Assembly: GCF_025398195.1 (NCBI RefSeq)
Contig: NZ_JAODNV010000021.1
Span: forward strand, 1 to 52,669
DNA: 52,669 nt
Source of the DNA: Chelativorans petroleitrophicus
GTDB taxonomy: Bacteria > Pseudomonadota > Alphaproteobacteria > Rhizobiales > Rhizobiaceae
Direction: 5' to 3'
Of the stretch, positions 36,866-45,184 are shown piece after piece. The notes below the pieces were generated by a model, which was not told where the DNA came from, ran no database searches, and saw only the letters and a list, made by a program, of their open reading frames with translations. Each line of letters starts with the position of its first letter. Position 1 is the first letter of the stretch. Both the position numbers and the translations under genes were made by a program.

Positions 36866-37789
36866 ATGACGTCCGCTCCCTTTTGCGCGGCGGTCGATTG
36901 GGGCACGACCAATTTCCGCCTGTGGTTGCTCGACGCGCAGGGTTCGGTGCTTGGCGAGCGGTCGAGCGGCGAGGGGATGCGCGCCTGCCTGCCGGACCGT
37001 TTCGGGCCGGTGCTGGAGGCGCATCTCAGCGCGCTTCAGGCGCCTGCCGAGCTGCCGGTGATCGTGGCCGGCATGGCGGGTGCGCGCGGGGGTTGGCGCG
37101 AGGCCGCCTATCTGGATACGCCCGCGCCGCTGGACGCCCTGCATGCCCATGCCGTGCAGGTTGAGGGCTTCGGACGCGATGTGCGGATTCTCCCGGGCGT
37201 GTGCCAGCGCGAAGGGGGCCGCGAGGACGTCATGCGCGGCGAGGAGACACAGCTTGCAGGGGCTTGGGCGGAAAGCCGCGCCTCCGGTCTCTTCTGCCTT
37301 CCCGGCACCCATTCCAAATGGGCGCGTGTGGAGGAGGGCCGGCTTTTATCCTTCACCACCTATATGACCGGCGAGCTCTTCGCGCTTTTAAGCCAGCATT
37401 CGACCCTGCACGACATGGTGGCGGCAGGAAAGGGCGATGAAACATCGCCGGCCTTCCGCGACGCGGTGGCCGAAATGCTGGACGGCGCGGGCCTGACGGG
37501 AAAGCTCTTTTCCATCCGCGCGGCCTCGCTGCTTTCGGGCGATGCCGCGCCCGATGCAAAGGCACGGCTTTCCGGCCTTCTAATCGGGGCCGAGGTGGCT
37601 GCAATGCGGAAGGATCTCGACGCTGGAGCGGAGGTAACGCTCATTGCCGGCGGCTCCACGGCGAGAGCCTACGAGACCGCCTTTTCCAACGCGGGGCTGG
37701 CCTGCCGCACGCTTGACGGGCAGGATCTGGTGCGCCGGGGCCTTTTTGCCGCCGCTCGGGCGCTATGGCCGGAAAGGAAAGCCGCATGA
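36866..37789 (+). CDS. dgoK: 2-Keto-3-deoxygalactonate kinase
   Basis: Encodes 307 residues. VDWGTTNFRLWLLD near residue 10 is the phosphate-binding start of this kinase family, and LPGTHSKWARV near 145 carries the expected central motif. It phosphorylates 2-keto-3-deoxygalactonate to the 6-phosphate in the De Ley-Doudoroff galactose route. The gene starts nine bases after the aldehyde dehydrogenase stop and overlaps dgoA by four bases, so kinase and aldolase are coupled. Confidence 0.92.
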   Translation: MTSAPFCAAVDWGTTNFRLWLLDAQGSVLGERSSGEGMRACLPDRFGPVLEAHLSALQAPAELPVIVAGMAGARGGWREAAYLDTPAPLDALHAHAVQVEGFGRDVRILPGVCQREGGREDVMRGEETQLAGAWAESRASGLFCLPGTHSKWARVEEGRLLSFTTYMTGELFALLSQHSTLHDMVAAGKGDETSPAFRDAVAEMLDGAGLTGKLFSIRAASLLSGDAAPDAKARLSGLLIGAEVAAMRKDLDAGAEVTLIAGGSTARAYETAFSNAGLACRTLDGQDLVRRGLFAAARALWPERKAA

Positions 37790-38418
37790 AACGGGTGGAA
37801 TGGCCCAGGCTCAGCCGCGAGCTTGTCGCTATCTTGCGCGGACTGAAGCCGGAGGAGGCGCCAGGCGTCGTCACCGCGCTCCTGGAGGCGGGCTTCGAGG
37901 CGATCGAGGTGCCGCTCAATTCGCCGGAGCCTTTCCGCTCGATCGAAATCGCGCGCGGACTTGCGCCGGACAAAGTGCTGATCGGTGCGGGGACGGTGCT
38001 GACGGTCGAGGAGGTTGACCGGCTGAGGGACGCCGGCGGCAACCTGCTCGTGAGCCCCAATGTGGAGCCGGCCGTCATCGAGCGCGCGGCGGGCTACGGC
38101 ATGGTGACCATGCCGGGCGTCTTCACGCCGACCGAAGCGCTTGCAGCGCTGCGGGCGGGCGCCTCCGCGCTGAAGTTCTTCCCCGCTTCCGTTCTTGGCC
38201 CATCGGGCATCAAGGCCATCCGGGCCGTTCTGCCGCCCGATGTGCCGGTTGGCGCGGTGGGCGGCGTCTCCGAAAGCGATTTTGCCGCCTACTATGCAGT
38301 GGGGGTCCGGACTTTCGGTCTTGGCTCCAGCCTCTATAAACCGGGCGCGAGCGCGGCCGAAGTGGCCCAGAAGGCGCGGGCCGCAGTCGCGGCCTATGAC
38401 GACGTGTTCGGGCGGTAG
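37786..38418 (+). CDS. dgoA: 2-Keto-3-deoxy-6-phosphogalactonate aldolase
   Basis: Encodes 210 residues of the class I KDPG/KDPGal aldolase family. Marks are AILRGLKPEEA near residue 13, GAGTVLTVEEV near 66 and the Schiff-base Lys in LKFFPAS near 130. It splits the phosphorylated keto-deoxy acid into pyruvate and glyceraldehyde-3-phosphate. ATG 37786 overlaps the dgoK stop (ATGA); the ATG 21 bases earlier is less likely. It ends the operon; a hairpin follows. Confidence 0.92.
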   Translation: MKRVEWPRLSRELVAILRGLKPEEAPGVVTALLEAGFEAIEVPLNSPEPFRSIEIARGLAPDKVLIGAGTVLTVEEVDRLRDAGGNLLVSPNVEPAVIERAAGYGMVTMPGVFTPTEALAALRAGASALKFFPASVLGPSGIKAIRAVLPPDVPVGAVGGVSESDFAAYYAVGVRTFGLGSSLYKPGASAAEVAQKARAAVAAYDDVFGR

Positions 38419-38448
38419 AACTTAAAGGACTTGTTGTCGAAGCGAGGG

Positions 38449-38475
38449 TTCTCTCCCCTTGAGTCGGGGAGAGAA
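38449..38475 (+). terminator. Hairpin after the dgo operon
   Basis: TTCTCTCCCC (38449-38458) pairs perfectly with GGGGAGAGAA (38466-38475) over a 7-base loop, 30 bases after dgoA. There is no T run. It resembles the element at 11263-11286, so it may belong to an intergenic palindrome family. Confidence 0.5.
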
Positions 38476-38491
38476 TGATCACCAGAGCGGT

Positions 38492-38536
38492 CTTGGATCC
38501 GTTCATTGTTTCATGGAAAGAAGGAAAGGATCCAAG
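38492..38536. repeat. 9-bp inverted repeat
   Basis: CTTGGATCC (38492-38500) and GGATCCAAG (38528-38536) are exact reverse complements 27 bases apart, between dgoA and the lipoprotein gene. Its role is unknown. Confidence 0.4.
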
Positions 38537-38641
38537 TTAATGTTTTTGGGCAATTACGGACGGAAAGCCGGCCTCCGTTTTTGAATTGCGCTAAGCGGTT
38601 GCCGCACCGTCCGCGCAGCTCAGAGAGGCCGCCTATTCTTT

Positions 38642-38851
38642 CTAGAGATTGCGGCCGATCATGCCGCCCGCGAGGGCACCGCCGATGCCGCCGATCAGCG
38701 CGCCGCCGCTGCCGGCAATGGCGTTGCCCGCGACCGCACCGCCGACACCGCCCACGGCTGCTCCCGTGATCGTCTTTTCAGTGGTCGAGCAGCCGGCGGT
38801 TGCGACCATGAGGCTACCCAGGAGGCAGAACATTCCAAGCTTCTTGATCAT
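38642..38851 (-). CDS. Small glycine-zipper lipoprotein
   Basis: Encodes 69 residues. The lipobox VATAGC (cysteine at residue 21) follows a short hydrophobic signal, and the mature part is a repeated glycine/alanine zipper (GGVGGAVAGNAIAGSGG...GGALAGGMIG). Proteins of this type are outer-membrane-anchored and common in rhizobia, often stress-induced. No partner is nearby. It would be missed as too short by length alone but reads as real. Confidence 0.8.
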   Translation of the reverse strand: MIKKLGMFCLLGSLMVATAGCSTTEKTITGAAVGGVGGAVAGNAIAGSGGALIGGIGGALAGGMIGRNL

Positions 38852-39214
38852 GGTTTTCCAAATGCGATTTCCGAAGACCGTTTAGCGGTTTCGGAAAAAT
38901 GGGTAAAAATTTAATGAAACGGGAAAGGCAGCGTCTGGCGGCGAAACGAAGGTTTTGCATTGCCCCAAAAAGGGTGCAGATTGCGGGGCGTATTATCCCT
39001 TGCTGGTTATTCGATGCCGGCCACGTTTCAAGGCCCGGACGAGCGGCCATTCCGAAACAGAACGAACAGAAAATTGGCCGCGAAAAACGCCGCCAATTGA
39101 TCTGACAGAGGTCAGAACTTGTAGTTCACACCGATCCTGAAGGTGTGGAAGGCCACGTCATTCTAAGGCAGATGCTAGCCCGAATCTGAAAGCTGCTCTC
39201 GATAATTTTGAAGC
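38852..39214. other. Intergenic region with porin remnant and lipoprotein promoter
   Basis: Of the 363 bases, the left part is AT-rich and probably carries the minus-strand promoter of the lipoprotein gene. The right part holds the outer-membrane protein scrap at 39112-39162. I see no other gene. Confidence 0.5.
39112..39162 (-). pseudogene. Remnant 3' end of an Omp25/31-like outer-membrane protein
   Basis: Read on the minus strand, 39162 to 39112 gives NDVAFHTFRIGVNYKF then TGA. This is the closing beta strand of Rhizobiales Omp25/Omp31-type barrels, ending in the phenylalanine recognised by the BAM machinery. A TAG directly precedes it in frame, and no barrel sequence lies upstream, so only the last strand survives. 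This suggests a deletion that removed the porin gene body. Confidence 0.5.
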
Positions 39215-40228
39215 TCACACCCGCCGCGTGCTGGCGCCGGGGGTGAGTGCTGAAGCGAAGGTGACGGATTGCCCGGCTGCGGAGCGGGCGGAAGACGGTT
39301 CCGTTTCGCGGATCCTGCGCAGCAGGAATTCGCCGCAGGCCAGCGCTATATCGCGCACCGGCAGCGAAATGGTCGTGAGATTCGGGTTCCACCATGGCGC
39401 GTCGCCATAGCCGACGACCGAAAGATCGGCAGGGATGGCCACGCCAAGCCGGGTTGCGGCCTGCAAAAGCCCGACCGTAAGCCGCGCGCCGGCGGCGACG
39501 ATGGCGGTGGGCCTTTCGCCATCCGTCCAAAGGGATTCGAACGCCTCCGCGGCGAAGGCGGCGCGCGGCCGGCCAAGCCGCACGAATTCGCGAGGGACCT
39601 CAAGTCCCGCCTCTGTAAAGGCGCGCTCGAACCCGGCTAGCCGGCTGCGGCCGGTGGAGAGGGTGGTGCTTGCGCCGAGATAGCCGATCCGGCGATGCCC
39701 CAGTTCGATCAGGTGCGCGGTTCCGCTGTGGATTGCCGCTTCCTCGTCGATACCGAACCAGGGCACCTCGAGCTGGCCCGTGCGGCGTATGAGCTGGACG
39801 CAGGTGCTGCGCGAAAGCAGTGACAAGGTCTCGCGCGTGGGCCGCGGCGAAGCGGTGATGACAAGCCCGGAAGCGCGCGCTTCCAGAAGACCCCGCACCT
39901 GCCGCTCCTCTGATTCGGGATCGTCCTCCGTGATGCCGAGGACGAGTTGGAAGCCCGCGTTGGCGCAGATTTCGGCCAGGGCCTTGGCGAGGGTGCCGTA
40001 AAACTCGTTCTGAATGTCGGGAATGATGAGGCCGATCAGCGTGCTGCGTCCGCTGCGCATCGCACGTGCGCCAGAATGGGCCACGTAGCCGAGCTCGCCG
40101 GCAACCGCCTTGACGCGCTCCCGCGTGGCAAGGCTGATCTGCGGATCGTCGGCAAGCGCTCGCCCGATTGTGGAGATGGAGAGGTTGAGCCGCTCTGCGA
40201 TGTGCTTGAGGGTTACGGCGCCGCTCAT
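39215..40228 (-). CDS. LacI-family transcriptional regulator
   Basis: Encodes 337 residues. The N-terminal helix-turn-helix TLKHIAERLNLSISTIGRAL starts at residue 6, followed by hinge RSGRSTLIGLIIPDIQNEFY and a periplasmic-binding-protein-like effector domain (FGIDEEAAIHSGTAHLIELGHRRIGY). It overlaps the FAH-family gene by four bases on the minus strand. Two strong LacI-type palindromes lie in the divergent promoter beyond that gene, so it very likely represses both directions. Its inducer is unknown. Confidence 0.88.
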   Translation of the reverse strand: MSGAVTLKHIAERLNLSISTIGRALADDPQISLATRERVKAVAGELGYVAHSGARAMRSGRSTLIGLIIPDIQNEFYGTLAKALAEICANAGFQLVLGITEDDPESEERQVRGLLEARASGLVITASPRPTRETLSLLSRSTCVQLIRRTGQLEVPWFGIDEEAAIHSGTAHLIELGHRRIGYLGASTTLSTGRSRLAGFERAFTEAGLEVPREFVRLGRPRAAFAAEAFESLWTDGERPTAIVAAGARLTVGLLQAATRLGVAIPADLSVVGYGDAPWWNPNLTTISLPVRDIALACGEFLLRRIRETEPSSARSAAGQSVTFASALTPGASTRRV

Positions 40229-40998
40229 GTCTCCTCGGCGACAACCGGATTTCGCAAGACGCCCGCTTCGGGAATCTCGATTTCAACCACATCGCCTGGC
40301 GCGATCGGTCCCACGCCTTCCGGCGTGCCGCTCATGATCACGTCGCCGGGATAGAGCGTGATCGCCTGGCTCAGATAGGAAACCAGCTTCCGGATCGAAT
40401 AGACAAGGTCGCTCGTGTTGCTCGACTGGCGCACCTCGCCGTTCACGCGGCCGATGATATCAATGTTTTCCGGATCGAGCCCGGTCGCGATGGCAGGGCC
40501 CAAGGGATTGAACGTGTCGAAGGCCTTACCGACAAGAAGCGTTCCCTGGTCCATCTCCTTACCCTGGATCACGCGCTCGCTGACATCGTTACCGCAAGTA
40601 TAGCCGAAAATGCACTCACCGGCAGTGCGCTCGTCGACGCGGCGCGCTACCCGACCGATGACCACGGCCACCTCCGCCTCGAAGTGTACGATGCCGCCTT
40701 CCTTGGGAAGAACGATGGGGGCCTGGGGGCCGACGACCGTGCCAACCGGCTTCATGAACAGCATGGGCACGGTGGGGAGCGGCTTATTCACCTCACGCGC
40801 GTGCTTCACGTAGTTGAGGCCGACACCATAGATCGAGCGCGGATCGAGCGGCGAAAGCAGTTGCACCCGGTCAAGGTGCGTGGCCTGCCCGTAGGGCTTA
40901 AGGCCGTCGAACAGCCCGCCGAGGACGGGCTGAATGGTGCCGTCATCCTCCAGGATACCATGCCGCACCGCACCGTCGTGATAACGAATGACCCGCAT
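40225..40998 (-). CDS. Fumarylacetoacetate-hydrolase-family protein
   Basis: Encodes 257 residues. YGVGLNYVKHARE near residue 57, FEAEVAVVIGR near 106 (metal Glu), GYTCGNDVSERVIQ near 132 and LVSYLSQAITLYPGDVIMSGTPEGVGP near 210 are the usual FAH signatures. Members hydrolyse or decarboxylate beta-diketo acids and oxaloacetate-like compounds. It is coupled to the LacI regulator (ATGA overlap) and divergent from the 41-50 kb catabolic operon under the same operators, so it probably acts on an intermediate of that pathway. Confidence 0.85.
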   Translation of the reverse strand: MRVIRYHDGAVRHGILEDDGTIQPVLGGLFDGLKPYGQATHLDRVQLLSPLDPRSIYGVGLNYVKHAREVNKPLPTVPMLFMKPVGTVVGPQAPIVLPKEGGIVHFEAEVAVVIGRVARRVDERTAGECIFGYTCGNDVSERVIQGKEMDQGTLLVGKAFDTFNPLGPAIATGLDPENIDIIGRVNGEVRQSSNTSDLVYSIRKLVSYLSQAITLYPGDVIMSGTPEGVGPIAPGDVVEIEIPEAGVLRNPVVAEET

Positions 40999-41036
40999 TT
41001 GTCCACCCTCACTCCTGAGAACTTACGCTCTTTAAC

Positions 41037-41052
41037 ACGCAAACGTTTGCGT
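41037..41052. promoter_or_regulatory. LacI-type operator 1
   Basis: ACGCAAACGTTTGCGT is a perfect 16-bp palindrome with the central CG and flanking AA/TT typical of LacI-family sites. It lies 39 bases before the FAH-family start and 134 bases before the oxidoreductase start. Confidence 0.85.
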
Positions 41053-41103
41053 CACAAGTGTTCTAATTTGGGCGGGAGTCTATGCTCCAAATACATCGTA
41101 TTG

Positions 41104-41119
41104 ACGCAAACGTTCGCGC
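41104..41119. promoter_or_regulatory. LacI-type operator 2
   Basis: ACGCAAACGTTCGCGC repeats operator 1 with two differences. The two centres are 67 bases apart, which could allow looping by a LacI-type tetramer or independent control of the two divergent promoters. Confidence 0.75.
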
Positions 41120-41185
41120 TGGATATAGTCATTTCCGGGCTGCCGGGTTTGAGGAGGGCGGACCCTGTCCCACGGAGGAGGAAAT

Positions 41186-42337
41186 ATGGCCGAACGTCGC
41201 CTTGGCATCATCATGAACGGCGTGACCGGACGGATGGGCGGCACCCAGCATCTGAAGATGTCGATTGCCGCGATCCGCAACGACGGCGGGGTGCCGTTGC
41301 GCGATGGCAGCTCCGTCATTCCTGATCCCATTCTGGTCGGCCGAGATGCGGAGAAGGTCAGCCGGCTCGCCGCCATGCACGGCATCGAGAAGTGGACGAC
41401 CGATCTCGACGCGGCGCTCTCGGACAAGAATTACGAAGTCTATTTCGATGGCGTGACGACGAAGGCCCGCCCTGGCAATCTTCGGAAAGCCATTGAGGCC
41501 GGCAAGCACATCTATACCGAGAAGCCGACGGCGGAGACTTTCAGCGAGGCTCTGGAGCTCTACCGGCTTGCGGAGGCCAAGGGCATCAAGCACGCGGTGG
41601 TCTCCGACAAGCTCTGGGCGCCGGGCATCGCGAAGCTGCGCATGCTCAAGGAGACCGGCTTCTTCGGCAGGATACTGATGGTCCGCATCGAAGGCTGCTA
41701 CTGGGTTTTCGAGGGCAACCACCAGCCGGCCCAGCGGCCTTCCTGGAACTATCGCAAGGCGGACGGCGGCGGAATGATCCTCGATATGCAGCCGCACTAT
41801 GCCTACATGTTGAACGCGATCGGGGGACGCCCGCTGGATGTCGTCTGTCATGCCGACACGCTGATCCGCAAGCGGTGGGACGAGAACGGCGAGCCCTATA
41901 CGGCGGATGCCGACGATTCCTTCATGTCCATCTCTAGGCTCGAGTGCGGCGCCATGGCTCAGATCATGAGCTCCTGGTGCGTGCGGGTGAAGAAGGAAGA
42001 CATCATCGTCATGCAGGTGGACGGCACCGATGGCTCCGCCATCGCCGGCCTTGCTGGCTGCTGGACGCAGCGCAAGGAGAACACACCGCGCGGCGCCTGG
42101 AGCCTCGACGTCGCCGAACCCGTGGACTTCTACCGCGACTGGCAGCGCGTTCCCGAAACGTCGCCCTACAAAAACGCCTTCCGTATCCAGTGGGAGCTCT
42201 TCATCAAGCACCTTCACGGGGAAGGCGACTTCCCGTGGAATCTCAGAGCCGGCGCCATGGGTGTGCAGTTCGCCGAAGCGAGCTACCAAAGCTGGCATGA
42301 GCGCCGCTGGATGGACCTGCCCGCCATTACGAACTGA
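41186..42337 (+). CDS. Gfo/Idh/MocA-family oxidoreductase
   Basis: Encodes 383 residues. The N-terminal nucleotide fold is present, and IYTEKPTAET near residue 109 carries the EKP motif. The C-terminal part has DMQPHYAYMLNAIGG near 199. The N-terminus is unusual in reading MNGVTGRMG, like the group annotated as NAD-dependent oxidoreductases of sugar-lactone type. It oxidises a sugar, inositol or sugar acid. It is the first gene of the LacI-controlled operon, with only two bases to the TIM-barrel gene. Confidence 0.85.
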   Translation: MAERRLGIIMNGVTGRMGGTQHLKMSIAAIRNDGGVPLRDGSSVIPDPILVGRDAEKVSRLAAMHGIEKWTTDLDAALSDKNYEVYFDGVTTKARPGNLRKAIEAGKHIYTEKPTAETFSEALELYRLAEAKGIKHAVVSDKLWAPGIAKLRMLKETGFFGRILMVRIEGCYWVFEGNHQPAQRPSWNYRKADGGGMILDMQPHYAYMLNAIGGRPLDVVCHADTLIRKRWDENGEPYTADADDSFMSISRLECGAMAQIMSSWCVRVKKEDIIVMQVDGTDGSAIAGLAGCWTQRKENTPRGAWSLDVAEPVDFYRDWQRVPETSPYKNAFRIQWELFIKHLHGEGDFPWNLRAGAMGVQFAEASYQSWHERRWMDLPAITN

Positions 42338-42339
42338 CC

Positions 42340-43203
42340 ATGCGCGACTTTTCCAGGGATCATCGCTGGCTGTCGATCAACACGACCACGGTGCGCAAGC
42401 AGGGCGACTTGCTTGCCATCATCGAAGCGTGCAGGCGGCACGGCATCAGGGGGCTTTCTCCCTGGCGCGATCAGGTGGCCGAAGTGGGCCTGGAACGCGC
42501 CGCCCGCGCCATCAGGGACGGCGGCTTCGAGCTCTCCGGTTATTGTCGAGGCGGCATGTTCACCGGAGATGCATCTCGGCGCCAGGAAATCATTGATGAC
42601 AATCGCCGTGCGGTGGACGAGGCAGCAACGCTTGGTGCGGCGTGTCTGGTGCTCGTGGTGGGCGGGCTTCCGCAGTTTTCAAGGCCGGGCAGCAGCCCCA
42701 GCAAGGATATCGGCGTGGCGCGGGAGATGGTCGCGGAGCAGCTCGGGCTTCTGCTCGAATATGCGCGGCAGGCGCAGGTGCCACTCGCCATCGAACCGCT
42801 TCATCCCATGTATGCCGCGGACCGCGCATGCGTGAACACAATGCGGCAGGCGCTCGATCTCTGCGATACCCTCGACCCCGAGGGGCAGGGCGGCATCGGC
42901 GTGGCGGTGGATGTCTACCATACCTGGTGGGACCCGGAGCTCGAGGAGCAGATCAGGCGCGCCGGGAAATCCCGCCTCCTCGCCTTCCATGTCTGCGACT
43001 GGCTCGTGCCGACCAGGGACTTGCTCAACGATCGGGGCATGATGGGCGACGGCGTGATCGACATTCCGCGCATCCGCGGCTGGGTCGAGGCGGCGGGCTT
43101 TGCCGGATACTCGGAGGTAGAAATCTTCTCCCACGACTGGTGGAAGCAGCCGATCGACCATGTGCTCTCCACCTGCGTGGAGAGGCATCGCACGTCCGTC
43201 TGA
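42340..43203 (+). CDS. Sugar phosphate isomerase/epimerase-like TIM barrel
   Basis: Encodes 287 residues of the xylose-isomerase-like AP endonuclease 2 fold. Metal ligands are readable: Glu in LAIEPLHPMY near residue 149, Asp/His in VAVDVYHTWWD near 190, His in LAFHVCDW near 216 and Glu in YSEVEIFS near 260. It would isomerise, epimerise or dehydrate the keto-sugar made by the upstream oxidoreductase, a pairing seen in inositol and rare-sugar routes. The substrate is unknown. Confidence 0.82.
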   Translation: MRDFSRDHRWLSINTTTVRKQGDLLAIIEACRRHGIRGLSPWRDQVAEVGLERAARAIRDGGFELSGYCRGGMFTGDASRRQEIIDDNRRAVDEAATLGAACLVLVVGGLPQFSRPGSSPSKDIGVAREMVAEQLGLLLEYARQAQVPLAIEPLHPMYAADRACVNTMRQALDLCDTLDPEGQGGIGVAVDVYHTWWDPELEEQIRRAGKSRLLAFHVCDWLVPTRDLLNDRGMMGDGVIDIPRIRGWVEAAGFAGYSEVEIFSHDWWKQPIDHVLSTCVERHRTSV

Positions 43204-43215
43204 GAGCAAGCGGCG

Positions 43216-44157
43216 ATGAAGGCGGTTCTCCATCACGACATAGGTTCGGGCATCCGGCGGCTCGTGTCGGCAGTGGACCTGTCCGTCGTTGAGATCGTTG
43301 TGGTGGGTGCGACCGACGAAGAGGCTCTACGGCGCGAGCTGAGCGATGCGGAAGTGCTCCTCCACGTCCTCACTCCGGTGGGAGCGGCCACCATGGACAT
43401 CGGACCGCGGCTTCGTCTGATTCAGAAGATCGGGGTCGGCGTAGACACCATCGATATCGAGGCGGCAAAGGCCCGCGGTATCGCCGTCTGCAACATGCCC
43501 GGCACCAACACCCAGGCGGTCGTCGAGATGACGCTCGCGCTGCTGTTCGCATGCCTGCGGCGCATCGTACCGATCGACGCGGAGACACGCGCCGGGCGCG
43601 GTTGGCCGATTGATTCCCGCTTCATCGAGGGCGTGGGCGAGGTCAGTGGCAAGACCGTCGGTCTCGTCGGTTACGGTGCGGTGTCGCAGCGGCTCACGCC
43701 CGTATTGCAGGCGCTCGGCGCGCGCGTCGTCGCATCAACGCGTAGGGCCGCCGAAACACCCGTTGAGGTCTTGCCGCTGGAAGAACTGCTGCGCCAGGCC
43801 GAGATCGTCTCGCTCCATGTGCCCTTGACGCCGGAGACGAAAGGGCTGCTCGACGCCGGCCGGATCGGCCTCATGAAATCCGGAGCAATCCTCGTCAACA
43901 CGGCGCGAGGGCCGCTGGTCGAGGAGGCGGCACTGGTCGCGGCGCTGAAGAGCGGCCACATTGCGGCCGCGGGGCTCGATGTGTTTCCGCAGGAGCCGCC
44001 TGCGCCCGACAGTGAGCTTCTGAAACTGCCCAATGTGGTGGCGACGCCCCATCTCGCCTGGCTGACGGAGGGTACGTGGCAGCGCAGCCTGGAGGTTGTC
44101 GTTGAACAATGCCGCCGCCTCGCTGCCGGCGGTGAGCTTCTTCATCGGGTGGCCTGA
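43216..44157 (+). CDS. D-isomer-specific 2-hydroxyacid dehydrogenase
   Basis: Encodes 313 residues. The NAD motif GLVGYGAVSQRL is near residue 149, catalytic Arg in NTARGPLVEE near 230, Glu in DVFPQEPP near 255 and His in ATPHLAW near 278. It interconverts a 2-keto acid and a D-2-hydroxyacid such as glycerate or phosphoglycerate. It lies one base from the kinase gene, so a hydroxyacid product phosphorylated by the kinase is a reasonable inference. Confidence 0.88.
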   Translation: MKAVLHHDIGSGIRRLVSAVDLSVVEIVVVGATDEEALRRELSDAEVLLHVLTPVGAATMDIGPRLRLIQKIGVGVDTIDIEAAKARGIAVCNMPGTNTQAVVEMTLALLFACLRRIVPIDAETRAGRGWPIDSRFIEGVGEVSGKTVGLVGYGAVSQRLTPVLQALGARVVASTRRAAETPVEVLPLEELLRQAEIVSLHVPLTPETKGLLDAGRIGLMKSGAILVNTARGPLVEEAALVAALKSGHIAAAGLDVFPQEPPAPDSELLKLPNVVATPHLAWLTEGTWQRSLEVVVEQCRRLAAGGELLHRVA

Positions 44158-44158
44158 G

Positions 44159-45184
44159 ATGGAAGGCGTTGAGGATACCGCCTGGCTTGGCGCGGTGGCG
44201 GACGAGCTGAAACAGCGCGGCATCCTCGCGCCCTCCGGGGATTGCGCCTTCGAGCGGCTGACGGGAGGCGTGTCGTCCGACATCTGGACCATCGCGCAGG
44301 GCGATCGGCGCGTGGCGGTGAAAAGGGCCTTGCCGAAGCTTCGGGTGGAGCAGGACTGGCAGGCGCCGGTCAGCCGCAACGCGGCCGATGCCCGATGGCT
44401 TCAGACGGTGCGCGGGATCATGCCCGAAGCCGTTCCGGAAATCCTCCATCATGACGAGGCGGCCCATTTCTTCGTCATGAGCTACATCGAGCCTGAGCGG
44501 GCGCCGGTCTGGAAAAGTCAGTTGCTTTCAGGAACCGTCAGCGCGAGCTTCGCAGCCGCGGTCGGACGGGCGATCGGCCGCATTCACGCGGCAACCGCCG
44601 GCCGGGCGGACATTCGGGCCGCGTTCGACAATGGCGAGACGTTTCATGCGATCCGGTTGTCCCCCTATCTGGAGTCGACGGCGCTGCGCCACCCTCCCCT
44701 CGCGCCACGCATCCGAGAGGTTATCGAAATCACCGCCGCGCGGCGCGAATGCCTGATCCATGGCGACATGAGCCCCAAGAACATCCTCGCCGCGGACACG
44801 GGGCCGATCTTTCTCGACGCCGAATGCGCCACCTGTGGCGACCCGGCCTTCGATCTTGCCTTCTGCCTCAACCACCTTCTCCTGAAGCGGCTGCGCGCAG
44901 CCGATCCAGCCCCGCTTTTCGACGCCTTCGAGGCAATGGCGAGTGGCTACTTCGAGACCGCACGGTTCGCCGGGGCCGAGCACGTCGAGCGGCGGGCTGC
45001 CGCGCTTCTTCCAATGCTTTTTCTCGCCCGCGTCGATGGCAAGTCGCCGGTCGAATACATCACCGAGGAAAGCGAGCGCGATCTGATCCGCCGCGTCGCT
45101 GCCCCTCTCATCACCACGCCGGTGGAAACCCTGCGCGAAATCAACGAGCGCTGGCAAAGAGCGCTGAACGAAGGAAAGACATGA
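44159..45184 (+). CDS. Aminoglycoside phosphotransferase (APH)-fold small-molecule kinase
   Basis: Encodes 341 residues. The catalytic loop LIHGDMSPKNIL is near residue 198 and the metal loop FLDAECATCGDPAFDLA near 217, so it looks active. The APH fold includes choline, methylthioribose, homoserine and hydroxylysine kinases. Nothing suggests antibiotic resistance, since it sits inside a catabolic operon. ATG 44159 lies one base after the dehydrogenase stop, and the gene overlaps the enolase-like gene (ATGA), so its phosphorylated product is probably the enolase-like enzyme's substrate. Confidence 0.8.
   Translation: MEGVEDTAWLGAVADELKQRGILAPSGDCAFERLTGGVSSDIWTIAQGDRRVAVKRALPKLRVEQDWQAPVSRNAADARWLQTVRGIMPEAVPEILHHDEAAHFFVMSYIEPERAPVWKSQLLSGTVSASFAAAVGRAIGRIHAATAGRADIRAAFDNGETFHAIRLSPYLESTALRHPPLAPRIREVIEITAARRECLIHGDMSPKNILAADTGPIFLDAECATCGDPAFDLAFCLNHLLLKRLRAADPAPLFDAFEAMASGYFETARFAGAEHVERRAAALLPMLFLARVDGKSPVEYITEESERDLIRRVAAPLITTPVETLREINERWQRALNEGKT

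Noticed and set aside
44159-45184. Antibiotic-resistance phosphotransferase
   Set aside because: Only the APH fold is shown. Position between catabolic genes with overlapping ends indicates a metabolic kinase.
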